A stretch of DNA of 64,000 bases from Gemmatimonadota bacterium (GTDB taxonomy: Bacteria > Latescibacterota > UBA2968 > GCA-2709665): the NCBI GenBank assembly GCA_028877215.1, contig JAPPFJ010000031.1, positions 78,409 to 142,408 on the forward strand, in the 5' to 3' direction. How positions within the stretch are numbered: the first letter of the stretch is position 1; every line of letters begins with the position of its first letter. Below, piece by piece: positions 63,948-64,000 of this stretch. The notes under the pieces were generated by a model. The model made no database searches. It saw only the letters and a list, made by a program, of their open reading frames with translations, and was not told the origin of the DNA. Both the position numbers and the translations under genes were made by a program.

Positions 63948-64000
63948 AGAAGCTGTTTTAAAATTACCGGTGAGTTCCCGAGCGCGAGCGAAAAAGTGGC

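Noticed and set aside
1..64000. tRNA, rRNA and CRISPR arrays
   Set aside because: I looked for T-loop sequences, rRNA-like conserved blocks and evenly spaced direct repeats and saw none; a covariance-model scan would be decisive.

Overview
The window comes from a moderately GC-rich (roughly 58-60% by eye) Gram-negative-type bacterium. It encodes a TonB-dependent receptor, an outer-membrane-barrel protein with a CBM9-like domain, and an AttEFGH/lipocalin export locus. It also carries many lone catabolic enzymes (ThuA, heparinase II/III-like, AGE-like epimerase, 2OG-Fe(II) oxygenase, PHP-like hydrolase, two SelA-like PLP proteins). This mixture resembles uncultivated FCB-type lineages such as Latescibacterota; that placement is inference and no marker gene is present. 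No rRNA, tRNA or CRISPR array was seen.

Layout. 1-2.6 kb: the start of a minus-strand gene leaving the window, orphan terminators, a GtrA-family protein, and a PD-(D/E)XK-like nuclease/PIN-domain pair behind a consensus promoter. 2.6-5.9 kb: a minus-strand run of cupin, methyltransferase, GT2 and SelA-like genes. 6.2-12.4 kb: DUF5916-type protein and a heterodimeric ABC exporter. 12.8-20.5 kb: AttH-like lipocalin, a PHP-like hydrolase, a pentapeptide-repeat membrane protein, an FtsX-type permease and its ATPase. 20.7-22.8 kb: a selenocysteine-containing SelD (UGA codon plus SECIS-like hairpin) convergent with TrmB. 23.4-29.2 kb: ThuA, SDR, FetAB-like transporter, AGE-like enzyme, 2OG oxygenase, dCMP deaminase.

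29.5-37.8 kb holds an NHLP (nitrile-hydratase-leader) RiPP locus: HlyD-type secretion protein, C39-peptidase ABC transporter, second NHLM-type ABC transporter, a 104-aa precursor with its own promoter and terminator, and a 363-aa protein of unknown function. The predicted core is rich in His/Asp/Glu with a single Cys and has no Ser or Thr, and no classical RiPP-modifying enzyme lies in the locus.

38.2-44.6 kb is an AT-richer minus-strand island with one clear promoter: a superfamily 1 helicase, an unknown protein, two BrxC/BrxD-like (DUF2791-type) P-loop ATPases, and a truncated SF2 helicase. It looks like an anti-phage defence operon whose exact composition I do not recognise. Repeats follow it (45.2-45.7 kb).

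45.9-64 kb: TonB-dependent receptor plus BCCT transporter; two antiporter-like proteins with a PII-like and a PTS-IIA protein; a deacetylase-like protein; a second SelA-like protein; a heparinase-like lyase; a cold-shock gene with a structured leader; soluble transhydrogenase; an RluA-type pseudouridine synthase; and a small conserved protein. Several small hairpin repeats recur, and three of them sit as intrinsic terminators at the 3' ends of minus-strand transcription units.
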